Positions 8,453 to 16,080 of a stretch of DNA of 24,369 nucleotides are shown one piece after another. Source of the DNA: JAAEQG01 sp023133475 (GTDB taxonomy: Bacteria > Planctomycetota > Phycisphaerae > UBA1845); assembly GCA_030631415.1 (NCBI GenBank), contig DAOVLE010000051.1:1-24369 (forward strand), given 5' to 3'. Each line of letters begins with the position of its first letter. The first letter of the stretch is position 1. Made by a program: the position numbers and the translations under genes. The notes under the pieces are model-generated. The model had not been told where the DNA came from. It did no database searches and saw only the letters and a program-made list of their open reading frames with translations.

Positions 8453-8513
8453 TTCAGACACAAGTTCTGAGTTGCGAGTTGAAGGTCCCGAGTTCAAGGT
8501 CCACGGCAGGTGT

Positions 8514-8554
8514 GGTGGGTTGCGCCCCGCTCCGCGAGGCTCCACCCACCCTAC
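8514..8554. repeat. R1-related hairpin
   Basis: GGTGGGTTGCGCCCCGC pairs with the part ending GGCTCCACCCACCCTAC. It lies 30 bases upstream of the rfbG start. Confidence 0.7.
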
Positions 8555-8585
8555 ATGGCTTACCCCATTTTGGCGAGGATATCTT

Positions 8586-9725
8586 ATGCCGTTCAATGAT
8601 TACTTCCGCAACAAGCGCGTTCTGGTGACCGGTGATACCGGCTTTAAGGGGTCTTGGCTTTGCTTTTGGCTTAAACGCCTGGGGGCGGATGTGCACGGCC
8701 TGGCCCTCGAGCCGCACACCGACCCTTCCAACTTCCAGGTCCTGCAATTGGATAAGGACATTGACCATCATACGGTGGACGTCCGCGATGCAGCCTCGGT
8801 CGAGTCGGTTGTTTCGCGGATCAAACCTGCTGCGGTCTTTCACCTTGCAGCCCAGGCGTTGGTTCGCAGGTCCTACCGGGTCCCGCTGGAGACTCTCGAA
8901 ACCAACTTCATGGGCACCGCCTATCTGCTGCAAGCCATCAAAGAGCTGGATTATTCGGCTGGCAATCCGTGCAGCGTGGTGATTATCACGTCGGACAAGT
9001 GCTATCACAATCGTGAGATATACTACGGCTACCGCGAAGAAGACCCCATGGGCGGGCACGATGTGTACAGCATGAGCAAGGGCACGGTGGAGTTGTTGGT
9101 GGCTTCATGGCGGCGGTCCTTTTTTTCGCCCTCGAAGTGGCTCGATCACGGGGTTTCGCTGGCCAGTGTGCGAGCGGGGAACGTCATCGGCGGCGGTGAT
9201 TGGGCGGAGGATCGGATACTGGTTGATTGCATCAAGGCGTTGGCCTGCGAGCAGGCGATCGGGGTCAGGAACCCCCGAGCGGTGCGCCCGTGGCAGCATG
9301 TGCTCGAGCCGCTGTCTGGCTACCTGCAGTTGGCTTCGGAGATGGGGACAGCCCACGGCGATCAGCCGGAGCTGATGTCGGCGTACAATTTCGGCCCCGG
9401 TCGAGATTCCGAGCGACCCGTCGAGGATCTGGTGGAGTCGGCGGTTCGGTATTGGGGCAGCGGCTCGTGGGACCACACCGCCGATCCCAACGCCGTGCAT
9501 GAGGCAACCTACCTTAAACTTTGCACGGACAAGGCATGGCATCTGCTCGGCTGGCGGCCCGCCTGGGATTTTGAGGCCTGTATGAAACATACGGTGAGTT
9601 GGTATAAGCGGGCTTATGCTTGCGGATTCGACTCGCCGAGTATGCGTGAGATGACGCTGGCTCAGATTGAGGAGTACACCGGTGATGCAGGCAAACAGCA
9701 TTTGCGATGGACACAAGCACCGTAG
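8586..9725 (+). CDS. rfbG: CDP-glucose 4,6-dehydratase
   Basis: This 379-residue extended short-chain dehydrogenase matches RfbG, which converts CDP-glucose to CDP-4-keto-6-deoxyglucose with bound NAD. Visible motifs are the NAD loop TGDTGFKGSW (15-24), FHLAAQALVRRSY (85-97), TSDKCY (135-140) and the catalytic Y161-x-x-x-K165 in VYSMSKG. RAGNVIGGGDWAEDR and RPWQHVLEPLSGYL are typical of the sugar-nucleotide site. The open frame extends upstream to 8472 through repeat sequence; GAGGA at 8575-8579 favours the ATG at 8586. The TAG stop is the first part of an R1 repeat. It works directly after rfbF. Confidence 0.93.
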   Translation: MPFNDYFRNKRVLVTGDTGFKGSWLCFWLKRLGADVHGLALEPHTDPSNFQVLQLDKDIDHHTVDVRDAASVESVVSRIKPAAVFHLAAQALVRRSYRVPLETLETNFMGTAYLLQAIKELDYSAGNPCSVVIITSDKCYHNREIYYGYREEDPMGGHDVYSMSKGTVELLVASWRRSFFSPSKWLDHGVSLASVRAGNVIGGGDWAEDRILVDCIKALACEQAIGVRNPRAVRPWQHVLEPLSGYLQLASEMGTAHGDQPELMSAYNFGPGRDSERPVEDLVESAVRYWGSGSWDHTADPNAVHEATYLKLCTDKAWHLLGWRPAWDFEACMKHTVSWYKRAYACGFDSPSMREMTLAQIEEYTGDAGKQHLRWTQAP

Positions 9726-9752
9726 GGCGGGTTCCACCCGCCGAGAAGGCAT

Positions 9753-9835
9753 GGGTGGCCCATCGCTTTAGCGGTGGGGGACGCAAATGCCTGATGCGAT
9801 TCGTGTCCCCAAAGGGCTAAAGCCCTGGGCCACCC
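9753..9835. repeat. Repeat R2 hairpin
   Basis: GGGTGGCCCATCGCTTTAGC opens the left arm and GGGCTAAAGCCCTGGGCCAC closes the right arm. The stem is imperfect. Same family as 12362-12436 and 22152-22232. Confidence 0.85.
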
Positions 9836-9854
9836 CCCACCCCAATGCTGTTGA

Positions 9855-9974
9855 CTTAAGCGGACGGAGTGCTGATCAGTACCGCGACCGTGAGGGAGCG
9901 GCCTCGTCGAGACGGGTGGTACACCACGTTGGCCGCTCCCTCACGGTCGCGGTACTGATCAATGCGGCTTAAGC
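9855..9974. repeat. Repeat R3, inverted repeat with 31-bp perfect arms
   Basis: The arms at 9873-9903 and 9931-9961 are perfect reverse complements over 31 bases (TGATCAGTACCGCGACCGTG at the left end) around a 27-base loop. The outer ends both read CTTAAG (9855 and 9969), giving an element of about 120 bases. Confidence 0.9.
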
Positions 9975-10005
9975 CGAGAAGGCGGGTGAAACCCGCCCTA
10001 CTCTT

Positions 10006-10995
10006 ATGAATGCTTTTCCCGATCTTTCCGGAACGACGCTCCTGGTCAGCGGCGTCAACGGTTTCCTCGGCGCCCATACTGCCGTGGCGGCAGCCAGGGG
10101 GGGGGCTAATGTTGTGGGGATCGATCTGCCCGGAAGCTCGCCACGGGGAGAGAAAACACGCCAGGCACTGGGCGGCGGCGACATCTCCGTGAGAGAAGCC
10201 GATCTTTCAAATGCCGGAGCTTGGTTCGACACTCTCCGAGACGTTCAACCGGACATCGTTCTCCACATCGCCGGGACGACCAGGCGCGGAGCGACACTGG
10301 AAGACTGGACTGCCACTATCACGGGCAACCTGCTGACAACCACGTCCATGATAGAGGCGGTGCTCGGTTTGCCGACCCAGGGCCGCCCCATCGTTGTTTA
10401 CCCCGGTTCTCAGATGGAGTACGGGGCTGCACCCATGCCGTGGACCGAGGACACCCTATGCAAGCCCGCCAATTTCTATGGAGCCAGCAAGCTGGCTTCG
10501 ACCGACCTAGTGCTTGCGGTGGCGAGGACCGAACAGTTTCGGGCATGTGTAGCTCGCTTTGCGATTCTCTATGGGCCGGCTCAGACCCCCACCATGCTTA
10601 TTCCCGCAGTGATCGCCAAGGGCCTGTCCGGAACGAACTTTGCGATGACCGAGGGGCGACAAAAGCGGCGGTTTCTGTATGTGGAAGATGCCGCGTCCCT
10701 GCTCCTGGAGCTGGGAGCCCGCTTGCTGAAAGGGGAGAAGGTTCCGTCGTTGCTTAACATGCCGGCTTGCGATTTGATAAGCATCCGCGAGGTGGCCCAA
10801 CAGGTTGTTGATTGCATGGGCAGGCCTATATCCTTGGAGATCGGGGCGGCGGCTGATCGGGCTGGTGAGGCGATGGAGTTCCGGCTGGACGATTCGCAAG
10901 CTGGTTCATTAGGGTTTTCATGCCATACCTCCCTTGCCGAGGGGCTTGCACGGACCGTGGAATGGTACAAAAATAACTCCTGGTTTCTAGTATGA
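10006..10995 (+). CDS. NAD-dependent epimerase/dehydratase/reductase (extended SDR)
   Basis: This 329-residue protein is an extended SDR. The Rossmann loop is SGVNGFLG (15-22), the catalytic serine position is in YPGSQMEYG (132-140), and the Y-x-x-x-K pair is Y158/K162 in FYGASK. Next to rfbF and rfbG it most likely reduces or epimerises CDP-4-keto-6-deoxyglucose or a derivative. CDP-abequose, paratose and tyvelose enzymes and 6-deoxyhexose reductases belong to this class, but I cannot choose one. The R1 repeat ends 4 bases before the ATG and no ribosome binding site is visible. The last codons and the TGA stop lie inside the left end of a 261-base palindrome. Confidence 0.82.
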   Translation: MNAFPDLSGTTLLVSGVNGFLGAHTAVAAARGGANVVGIDLPGSSPRGEKTRQALGGGDISVREADLSNAGAWFDTLRDVQPDIVLHIAGTTRRGATLEDWTATITGNLLTTTSMIEAVLGLPTQGRPIVVYPGSQMEYGAAPMPWTEDTLCKPANFYGASKLASTDLVLAVARTEQFRACVARFAILYGPAQTPTMLIPAVIAKGLSGTNFAMTEGRQKRRFLYVEDAASLLLELGARLLKGEKVPSLLNMPACDLISIREVAQQVVDCMGRPISLEIGAAADRAGEAMEFRLDDSQAGSLGFSCHTSLAEGLARTVEWYKNNSWFLV

Positions 10996-11246
10996 CAGCG
11001 CTAGTGCCGTTTTCGGCGAGAGAGTTTCGTGGTGGCAGGCTTGCGCTAGGCCCGGCATTTATGCCGGGTATTAGAGTGGTTGCCTTTGTCCTCCCCCAGT
11101 TTCGCCCCGCCGCCTTCGGTGGCGGGGCGAAACTGGGGGAGATTCTTCGTTCGGCCTTTTCACCCGGCATAAATGCCGGGCCTAGCGCGACCCGTCGAAA
11201 CGCGAAACTGTTTCGCCGAAAACGGCACTAGCGCTGTCATACTAGA
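10986..11246. repeat. Long palindromic element, copy B (261 bases)
   Basis: The sequence is a near-perfect palindrome centred at 11116. The outermost arms match without error for about 34 bases (TCTAGTATGACAGCGCTAGT at the left end). Inner blocks with GGCCCGGCATTTATGCCGGG and the central CCGCC-TTC-GGTGG also pair, with a few unmatched bases between. It includes the SDR stop codon and ends just before the ribosome binding site (GGAG, 11247-11250) of the next gene. Confidence 0.9.
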
Positions 11247-11258
11247 TGGAGCGGCATC

Positions 11259-12380
11259 ATGAACTCACAGGCCAAAATCCGCGTGATGCTCGCTGGAGGC
11301 TACCCTCTCCCAGGGGGCATGACCGGGACCTATGGAAGAATTCTGAACAACATACTGGCGTCCTCCATCTTCCGGGATGAAGTGGACTTCATTCCGCACC
11401 GGGTGACTCTTCCGGCTGATGGCAGCCTGCCCAAACGGTTCGCCGTGGACATGGTGCGTTTTGCAAGGTCCCTTCCTCGCAAGCCGCAGGTTTTGCATTT
11501 TCTCATGCACAAGTATCGGGCTCTATACCGCGAGTATCCCATGCTTACGGCTGCACGGTTTTTGGGGATCAAGACCATCGTGGACGTGCGGGCGGGCACG
11601 TTGCAGTATATGCTGAACCGCCGGGCTAACCGGCTCGAAAACGCCATGATGAGCGACTTGCTGCGGCACGGGGACGCCATCGCCCTGGAATGCAGGAAGG
11701 ACGTACCCTTTATCCGAGAGCGTTTCGGGCGTGAAGCTGTCTATGTGCCAAATGCTCTGCTGGAGGAGGATTTTGATCGGATACAACCAGCCTCTCTTCC
11801 ACCCGCCAAGGGTCAGACGCTTAAAATGATCCATTCGGGGAGATACTCGCAGGACAAAGGCGTTGCGGTGATGCTCAGGTCTCTTAACGTGTTTTCTGAA
11901 AGAGGCATCAAGGTGGAATTGCACCTGACCGGCCAGGGCACCGACCCTGAAATACTGAGCATGATCCGGGCTTATGTAAGCGATCCTCCCCAGGGGACGG
12001 TAGTCAAGGACCACGGCTGGGACGTTGAGGATTTATATGCTCTGTTGGCATCAGCCCACGTCTTCCTCATGCCCACGCATTGGCCTGGGGAAGGGCATCC
12101 CAACTCGGTGACCGAAGCCATGCTGGCGGGTCTGGGCATGATTCTGTCGGATTGGTTCCATCGTGAGGACATCGTTCCAGCACCCGGAGCCATCATCATA
12201 CCGCCGCGTGATCCCGGCGCCTTGGCTGATGCCGTGCAGCGCTACATCGACAATCCAGCCCTGCTGGCAGAAGCCGGGCGAGTCAACCGGGAATACGTCA
12301 AAGCCAATTACCTCGACAGCGTGTGTTATCCGCGGTTTTTGAAATTGTACAGGCAACTGGCGGGTGGCCCATCGCTTTAG
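11259..12380 (+). CDS. Glycosyltransferase family 4 (second copy type)
   Basis: This 373-residue GT-B protein has an N-terminal AGGYPLPGGMTGT loop, a donor-domain start SGRYSQDKG (193-201), LTGQG (223-227) and the E-x7-E motif E278/E286 in GEGHPNSVTEAM. It should add a sugar from a nucleotide donor to the lipid-linked unit. It is not close to the first GT4 in sequence (EGHPNSV versus EGLANTL), so it probably has a different substrate. GGAG at 11247-11250 gives good spacing to the ATG. The last residues, GGPSL, and the TAG stop are encoded by repeat R2, which begins at 12362. The native C-terminus may therefore have been slightly altered. Confidence 0.88.
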   Translation: MNSQAKIRVMLAGGYPLPGGMTGTYGRILNNILASSIFRDEVDFIPHRVTLPADGSLPKRFAVDMVRFARSLPRKPQVLHFLMHKYRALYREYPMLTAARFLGIKTIVDVRAGTLQYMLNRRANRLENAMMSDLLRHGDAIALECRKDVPFIRERFGREAVYVPNALLEEDFDRIQPASLPPAKGQTLKMIHSGRYSQDKGVAVMLRSLNVFSERGIKVELHLTGQGTDPEILSMIRAYVSDPPQGTVVKDHGWDVEDLYALLASAHVFLMPTHWPGEGHPNSVTEAMLAGLGMILSDWFHREDIVPAPGAIIIPPRDPGALADAVQRYIDNPALLAEAGRVNREYVKANYLDSVCYPRFLKLYRQLAGGPSL

Positions 12381-12436
12381 CGGTGGGGGACGCGAATAAT
12401 AGGCAACAAGGCAACAAGGCAAGCGATGGGGCACCC
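12362..12436. repeat. Repeat R2, degenerate hairpin
   Basis: The left arm begins GGGTGGCCCATCGCTTTAGC; the right arm is reduced to GCGATGGGGCACCC (12423-12436). The loop holds a short tandem, AGGCAACAAGGCAACAAGGC (12401-12420). It supplies the stop codon of the glycosyltransferase. Confidence 0.8.
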
Positions 12437-12464
12437 GTCCAGAACTCAGAATTCGGGGCTGAAT

Positions 12465-12505
12465 GGTGGGTTCCACCCGCCTGCGGCGGGTTTCACCCAC
12501 CCTAC
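12465..12505. repeat. R1 double hairpin, compact
   Basis: GGTGGGTTCCACCCGCC, then TGC, then GGCGGGTTTCACCCACCC and TAC. Both small hairpins face the same way, unlike the usual R1 unit. Confidence 0.85.
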
Positions 12506-12544
12506 GTCTGATGGCTTCTCAAACACGCTCTAAGAGACACCGCA

Positions 12545-13936
12545 ATGGCAGGACTTCGCCAGAAGCTTTACTGGAAAGCTCCTTACTTTGTAAAGACGTG
12601 CATGGCTTCGTGGAACGCTCGCAGGCTGGGCCGCGAGCGTTTTGGGGCGGATTATGCACGGGTTTTGAGCGAGATCGCCGACCATGACAAATGGTCGCCG
12701 GCCCAGTTTGCGGAATACCAGCAGGTGGAACTGGGCAAACTGATCCGGCATGCAGCCAGAAACGTGCCCTATTATCAAAAGCTGTTTGCCGAGATTGGCG
12801 TCGATCCCGAGTCGATTGATGGGGCGGAAGACCTGGCACGTCTGCCGATCCTCGAAAAGGCTGTGATTCGTGCGGATCCGGTGTCGTTTGTGGACCGGCG
12901 GCTGGACCCTGGTAAACTGATTACTCTATCCACTTCGGGGACGACCGGCACGCCGTTGGTGTTGTATCGCGATGTGTGGCTGAATTCGGCGGCTTTCGCC
13001 TACCTGGACGCCCGGTGGCGGGGAACCGCCGGCATGTGCCGTGGGCACAACGCCTCTGTCAGTATCGGAGGCCACCTGGTGGCATCGCCCGACCGATCCA
13101 GGCCGCCGTTCTGGGTACACAATCGCAAGTGGAAGCAACTGTATATGTCGAGCTACCATCTTTCGCCGCAGTATCTCGATGCTTACGTTGACAAATTGCG
13201 GCAATTCCGGGGCGAATATATCGAAGGCTACCCCTCCAGCATATACGCGGTTGCACGACACATTCTGGAACGAGACCTTGAACCGGTCACATTCAAGGCC
13301 TGTTTCACCACGGCTGAGACCTTGTTTGATTATCAGCGGGAGGCTGTCACAAAAGCGTTCCGTTGTCGCACATATGACCAGTACGGCTGTGGCGAGATGG
13401 CGGTTTCCGCCGCCGAGTGCAAGGAAGGGACCATGCACATCAGCCCGGAGTTCGGCATTGTTGAAGTTGTGGACGACAACGATAAACCGCTGGAACCGGG
13501 ACAAGCCGGGCAGTTGATCTGCACCAGCCTGATCAACCACGTGCAGCCGTTCATCCGCTATCGCATCGGGGATATCGGTGCACTTGGTGCCGGCAGGTGT
13601 TCTTGCGGCAGCCCGTTGCCTCTGCTGGATCATGTCGAAGGGCGTGTTGACGCGGTCCTGATCACGCGCGATGGCCGGAGAGTCGGGCGACTGAACTTCA
13701 TCTTTTCCGATGTCGATGGGGTTGTGGAGGCACAGATCGTTCAGAATGACTACGATAGATTTGTCATTCGTGTTGTTCCCGCAAAGGACTACACCGATGC
13801 CGAAGGGCAGAAGCTCATCCGCAACCTGGGCCATCGGGTGGGAGAGGCCGACATTCGCGTGGAAGTTGTTGACAGGATCGAGCGAACTTCCGCCGGCAAG
13901 TTCAAGGCGGTGATCTGCAATCTGCCGCGGACCTGA
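12545..13936 (+). CDS. CapK/phenylacetate-CoA ligase-like adenylate-forming enzyme, copy 1
   Basis: This 463-residue protein belongs to the PaaK/CapK branch of the ANL superfamily. The ATP loop is STSGTTGTPL (129-138). CFTTAETL (253-260), YDQYGCGEM (277-285) and RYRIGDIG (338-345) are the core motifs. The C-terminal catalytic-lysine region is SAGKFKAVICN, with K452. These enzymes activate a carboxylate as an acyl-adenylate; CapK-type members sit in capsule and exopolysaccharide loci with undefined substrates. A Cys-x-Cys (352-354) follows the hinge. The ATG at 12545 has only a weak AGAGA upstream. The next gene is a full-length relative. The two align without gaps over about 380 residues, roughly two-thirds identical by eye. 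Confidence 0.85.
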   Translation: MAGLRQKLYWKAPYFVKTCMASWNARRLGRERFGADYARVLSEIADHDKWSPAQFAEYQQVELGKLIRHAARNVPYYQKLFAEIGVDPESIDGAEDLARLPILEKAVIRADPVSFVDRRLDPGKLITLSTSGTTGTPLVLYRDVWLNSAAFAYLDARWRGTAGMCRGHNASVSIGGHLVASPDRSRPPFWVHNRKWKQLYMSSYHLSPQYLDAYVDKLRQFRGEYIEGYPSSIYAVARHILERDLEPVTFKACFTTAETLFDYQREAVTKAFRCRTYDQYGCGEMAVSAAECKEGTMHISPEFGIVEVVDDNDKPLEPGQAGQLICTSLINHVQPFIRYRIGDIGALGAGRCSCGSPLPLLDHVEGRVDAVLITRDGRRVGRLNFIFSDVDGVVEAQIVQNDYDRFVIRVVPAKDYTDAEGQKLIRNLGHRVGEADIRVEVVDRIERTSAGKFKAVICNLPRT

Positions 13937-13973
13937 CGCACAAGCCCAAAAAACTATCCCCGAACGCTAGCGA

Positions 13974-13990
13974 GGGTGGCCCAGGGCTTT
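13974..13990. repeat. Repeat R2 fragment
   Basis: GGGTGGCCCAGGGCTTT matches the end of an R2 arm. It lies in the short gap between the two CapK-like genes, suggesting the repeat arrived after the duplication. Confidence 0.65.
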
Positions 13991-14007
13991 CAAGACAGGG
14001 GACTATC

Positions 14008-15429
14008 ATGGCGTCAATTCGAGAGAAGGTTTACTGGAAAGCTCCTTATTTTGCGAAAAACTGGATGGCGTCGTGGAACGCTCGGAGGCTAAACCGCGAG
14101 CGTTTCGGGCCGGACTATGAACAAGCTCTGCGCGAGATCGCCGAACGCGACAAATGGGCACCAGCCCAATTCGAGGAACACCAACGCCGGGAACTTCAAA
14201 AACTGGCCCGACATGCAGCCGAACACGTGCCTTATTATCGCAAGTTGTTTGCCGAGATCGGTGTTGATCCAGCGGAAATCAAAGGCCCCGAGGACCTGGT
14301 GCGTCTGCCGATTCTCGAAAAGAGCACCGTCCGGGCAGACCCCTTATGCCTGCTCGACGAGCGGCTGGACCGTCGCAAGTTGATTGTCCTCCATAGCTCG
14401 GGGACGACGGGCACGCCCCTGACCCTCTATCGTGATGTCCGGCTGAACTCGACTTCCACTGCTTTTGCGGACGCCCGATGCCATGACGTGGCGGGCGTGC
14501 GCAGAAGACGCAATAAGTCCGTCAGTATAGGTGGACAGCTCGTTACCCCGACCAACCAGACCAAGCCGCCTTTCTGGGTCTGGAACCAGAGGTGGCAGCA
14601 GTTGTATATGTCAAGTTTTCACCTTGCTCCACAAAACCTCGATCATTATGTAGCCAGGCTCCGCGAATTCGGCGGCGAGTATATCGAGGGATACCCTTCG
14701 AGCATTTATGTAATTGCACGGCATATTGTTGACAATAAACTCGAACCGGTGAGGTTCAAGGCATGTTTCACAACAGCAGAGACCCTCTCCGACTGTCAAC
14801 GTCAGGCCATACGGGACGCATTCTGCTGTCGGACGTACGATCAATATGGATGCGTGGAGGCGGTGATCTTCGCCGCGGAATGCCCGGAAAGGAATATGCA
14901 CCTCAGCCCGGAAATCGGGATTGTCGAGGTAGTCGATGAGAATGATAATCCCTGTGAACCCGGACAGGTCGGCCAACTGATCTGCACCGGCTTGGTTAAC
15001 CATGTGCAGCCTTTTATCCGCTATCGCTTGGGTGATATTGGCATGCTCAGCAGTGACACCTGCCCTTGCAAAAGCCCCTTGCCGTTGCTGGGTCTGATCG
15101 AAGGGCGCACCAACGCTGCTCTGGTTACCCGCGATGGTCGAAGATTCGGGCGTGTGGCTTTGTTCGTGGAGGAGGCTTTTGGGGTTGCTGAGGCCCAGAT
15201 CATCCAGTTTGATTACGACAAGTTTGTGGTTCGTGTCGTGCCTGCAAGCAACTACACCGAAGCCGACGGACAGAAAGTGATCAGCAATTTGAAGTATAGC
15301 GTGGGTGAGGCTGATGTTCGCGTGGAACTGGTGGACAGAATAGAGCGAACAGCAGCCGGAAAATTCCAGGCAATCATCTGCAATCTACCGGATACATCGT
15401 CATCGGGGTTGGCTGGTGGGGGTGTTTAG
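14008..15429 (+). CDS. CapK/phenylacetate-CoA ligase-like adenylate-forming enzyme, copy 2
   Basis: This 473-residue protein is a tandem relative of the preceding gene, with the same order of motifs: HSSGTTGTPL, CFTTAETL, YDQYGCVEA, RYRLGDIG and a C-terminal AAGKFQAIICN. The clearest change in a core motif is YDQYGCGEM to YDQYGCVEA, which lies next to the acyl pocket in this family, so a different carboxylate is plausible. AGGGG at about 13997-14001 precedes the ATG. The last ten residues (SSSGLAGGGV) are extra compared with copy 1. The final 30 bases overlap, tail to tail, with a small minus-strand gene. Whether the acyl group goes to a sugar of the polysaccharide or to CoA is not visible here. 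Confidence 0.85.
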   Translation: MASIREKVYWKAPYFAKNWMASWNARRLNRERFGPDYEQALREIAERDKWAPAQFEEHQRRELQKLARHAAEHVPYYRKLFAEIGVDPAEIKGPEDLVRLPILEKSTVRADPLCLLDERLDRRKLIVLHSSGTTGTPLTLYRDVRLNSTSTAFADARCHDVAGVRRRRNKSVSIGGQLVTPTNQTKPPFWVWNQRWQQLYMSSFHLAPQNLDHYVARLREFGGEYIEGYPSSIYVIARHIVDNKLEPVRFKACFTTAETLSDCQRQAIRDAFCCRTYDQYGCVEAVIFAAECPERNMHLSPEIGIVEVVDENDNPCEPGQVGQLICTGLVNHVQPFIRYRLGDIGMLSSDTCPCKSPLPLLGLIEGRTNAALVTRDGRRFGRVALFVEEAFGVAEAQIIQFDYDKFVVRVVPASNYTEADGQKVISNLKYSVGEADVRVELVDRIERTAAGKFQAIICNLPDTSSSGLAGGGV

Positions 15430-15744
15430 GTTGGCCGGTTGAGTGGTGGGCGCCGGTGAGCGAGACCACAAGTTTAGCGACAGGAACAGTCCGACCAAGG
15501 CGAGCAACACGCCTATACAAGCCAGAAGTACGCGACGTTCCTGCAATTTGACTTGGCGTTCCGCCGCTGCCGCGGAGCGTTCGGCTGGAGTCGGTTTGGG
15601 TTCCGCTCCGGATGTGGCAGGTTGGGGGAGGCTGGTGGAGCCCGGTGCGTGTTTGCCCGCTTTTTTGAGTTTTTTGGCTTCGGCTTTGGCAGCTTTTTTG
15701 GCAGTCTTTCTTGCCGCCTTGCCCATTGCATCGTATTGACCCAT
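15400..15744 (-). CDS. Small Lys/Ala-rich single-pass membrane protein, unknown function
   Basis: This 114-residue protein starts MGQYDAMGKAARKTAKKAAK, a basic Lys/Ala-rich helix to about residue 31. A Pro/Ala-rich linker follows, then a second charged helix, one strong membrane segment (RRVLLACIGVLLALVGLFLS) and a short Pro/Thr-rich tail. I do not recognise a family. The basic end is probably cytoplasmic. The frame is open upstream to 15909, but that part is repeat sequence; AGAAGG before the ATG at 15744 supports this start. It is convergent with the second CapK-like gene and overlaps it by 30 bases. A DNA- or membrane-binding role for the basic helix is only a guess. Confidence 0.6.
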   Translation of the reverse strand: MGQYDAMGKAARKTAKKAAKAEAKKLKKAGKHAPGSTSLPQPATSGAEPKPTPAERSAAAAERQVKLQERRVLLACIGVLLALVGLFLSLNLWSRSPAPTTQPANLNTPTSQPR

Positions 15745-15785
15745 CACACCTTCTCCCTTCTCTGAGAACTCCTGGTATATGATAC

Positions 15786-15811
15786 ATGGAGAATGGAGAA
15801 TGGAGAATGGA
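15786..15811. repeat. Tandem GGAGAAT units (R9), left
   Basis: ATGGAGAATGGAGAATGGAG: about three to four units of a 7-base repeat. It is the inverse of the tract at 16035-16069. Confidence 0.85.
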
Positions 15812-15815
15812 CGGA

Positions 15816-15869
15816 GGGTGGATTCTACCCGCCGCACGATGCTACAACGGCGAGTGGAACCCGCCCTAC
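15816..15869. repeat. R1 double hairpin, diverged, reversed orientation
   Basis: GGGTGGATTCTACCCGCC and GGCGAGTGGAACCCGCCCTA face each other; read on the minus strand the order is TCC arm then GAA-type arm. Confidence 0.7.
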
Positions 15870-15945
15870 AATTGTGATTACACCGTTTTCTCCGTTTTTC
15901 ACGCTCCATTTTTCACTCTCCACGCTCCACGCTCCCCGTTGGGGA

Positions 15946-16010
15946 GCCGCTAAACGCTGCGGACTTGTCGCCGCTAAACGTTGCGGATTGTCGCTGCTAA
16001 ACGCGCCGAC
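15946..16010. repeat. Tandem repeat, period 23-24 bases
   Basis: GCCGCTAAACGCTGCGGACT begins the first unit at 15946, GCCGCTAAACGTTGCGGATT the second at 15970, and GCTGCTAAACGCG starts a partial third at 15993. Confidence 0.75.
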
Positions 16011-16034
16011 GCGGTTGCGATCACCGTGCTTCTC

Positions 16035-16069
16035 AATTCTCCATTCTCCATTCTCCATTCTCCATTCAA
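16035..16069. repeat. Tandem ATTCTCC units (R9), right
   Basis: CTCCATTCTCCATTCTCCAT and onward, four to five units of 7 bases. It ends 12 bases before the earliest likely start of the solute-binding protein. Confidence 0.85.
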
Positions 16070-16080
16070 AACGCTCCATC

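Larger units (their letters stand above)
8142..8585. other. 444-base gap made almost entirely of repeats
   Basis: Between rfbF and rfbG I see no gene. The gap holds, in order, repeat R5 with an R1 palindrome (8151-8225), long palindromic element copy A (8241-8430), an R1 arm (8432-8452), a GAGTTGCGAGTTGAAGGTCC-type low-complexity stretch (8466-8503) and an R1-related hairpin (8514-8554). The rfbG ribosome binding site follows. Confidence 0.8.
9722..10001. repeat. R1 double hairpin split by a nested 222-base insertion
   Basis: The TCC arm of R1 (9722-9742) and the GAA arm (9981-10001) are separated by other repeats. GCCGAGAAGGC occurs at 9740-9750 and again at 9973-9983. Removing 9751-9972 and one of these 11-base copies restores a compact R1 unit with the loop GAGAA. 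The whole gap between rfbG and the SDR gene is thus repeat sequence. Confidence 0.8.
15745..16080. other. 336-base divergent gap filled with repeats
   Basis: Between the small membrane protein and the solute-binding protein lie GGAGAAT tandem units (15786-15811), an R1-type pair (15816-15869), a CACGCTCCACGCTCC-type stretch (15900-15936), a 24-base tandem (15946-16010) and ATTCTCC tandem units (16035-16069) that are the inverse of the first ones. No gene or convincing promoter is seen. Confidence 0.75.

Noticed and set aside
8472..8585. Upstream extension of rfbG
   Set aside because: These codons come from repeats, and a ribosome binding site precedes the ATG at 8586.
14008..15429. Second CapK-like gene as a decaying pseudogene
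   Set aside because: The frame is intact, all core motifs including the C-terminal lysine are present, and a ribosome binding site precedes it.
15786..16069. CRISPR array
   Set aside because: The repeated units are 7 or 24 bases in tandem without unique spacers, and no cas gene is near.
15793..16080. Upstream 96 residues of the solute-binding protein frame as native coding sequence
   Set aside because: The translation is made of simple tandem and R1 repeats with no resemblance to signal peptides.
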